A DNA stretch of 30,259 nucleotides from Triparma columacea (taxonomy: Eukaryota > Sar > Bolidophyceae > Parmales > Triparmaceae), in contig BRYA01000253.1 in NCBI GenBank assembly GCA_030267965.1, forward strand, positions 1 to 30,259, written 5' to 3'. The notes under the pieces were generated by a model that saw only the letters and a program-made list of their open reading frames with translations, did not search any database and had not been told where the DNA came from. Positions 30,175 through 30,259 of this stretch are shown in pieces; positions within the stretch are counted from its first letter, which is position 1, and the number at the start of each line of letters is the position of its first letter. Both the position numbers and the translations under genes were made by a program.

Positions 30175-30259
30175 GTGAGTACCAACTAACTATGATAACG
30201 GTCAGTGCTGGAACTCTCCCTGACCCCCCCCCCCATGCAACCCCGACCTTGCTCCTCTC

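Overview
This is a eukaryotic, telomere-terminated contig. It opens with CCCTAA repeats (TTAGGG telomere, C-rich strand at the left end), followed by a 10-bp subtelomeric satellite. The genes carry many short spliceosomal introns (mostly about 70-180 bp) with GTRAGT-like donors and CACTAAC-like branch points. The protein set (a multidomain receptor kinase, an ephrin-receptor-like Cys-rich membrane protein, an M41-like peptidase whose leader resembles a bipartite plastid signal) suggests a unicellular stramenopile alga such as a bolidophyte or pelagophyte. That assignment is inference. Exon models were built by hand from donor/acceptor signals, reading-frame phase and protein-family continuity, and every junction given below keeps the frame open.

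Layout. 1-771: telomere, satellite and CT/CA-rich subtelomere. 772-8557 (-): seven-exon receptor-like kinase with two beta-helix modules, six EGF-like repeats, a membrane segment, a START-like domain and a TKL-type kinase. 8942-13518 (+): five-exon DEAH-box ribosome-biogenesis helicase of the DHX37/Dhr1 family. 14001-16215 (+): two-exon polytopic membrane protein with a 54-bp repeat array, bracketed by a duplicated fragment of the helicase 3' end. 16280-17974 (-): four-exon fusion of glutaredoxin with a GAF-type free methionine-(R)-sulfoxide reductase. 18081-18182: assembly gap. 18183-20011 (-): M41-like zinc peptidase, 3' end possibly in the gap. 20389-24372 (+): large Cys-rich multi-pass membrane protein. 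24521-24796 and 25073-25693 (+): uncertain or unrecognised ORFs. 26101-26400: very AT-rich island. 26464-26757: a chain of nested perfect hairpins, possibly a structured RNA. 26979-29382 (+): seven-exon type I sulfatase with a C-terminal membrane anchor. 29677-30174 (+): 5' part of an unrecognised charged protein that runs off the window.

There is no operon logic; neighbours are functionally diverse. The most notable items are the receptor that combines beta-helix, EGF, START and kinase modules with visibly duplicated exon modules; the glutaredoxin-fRMsr fusion, which would join a thiol reductant to a methionine-sulfoxide reductase in one chain; the apparent insertion of the polytopic membrane gene between helicase and reductase; and the hairpin cluster near 26.5 kb.
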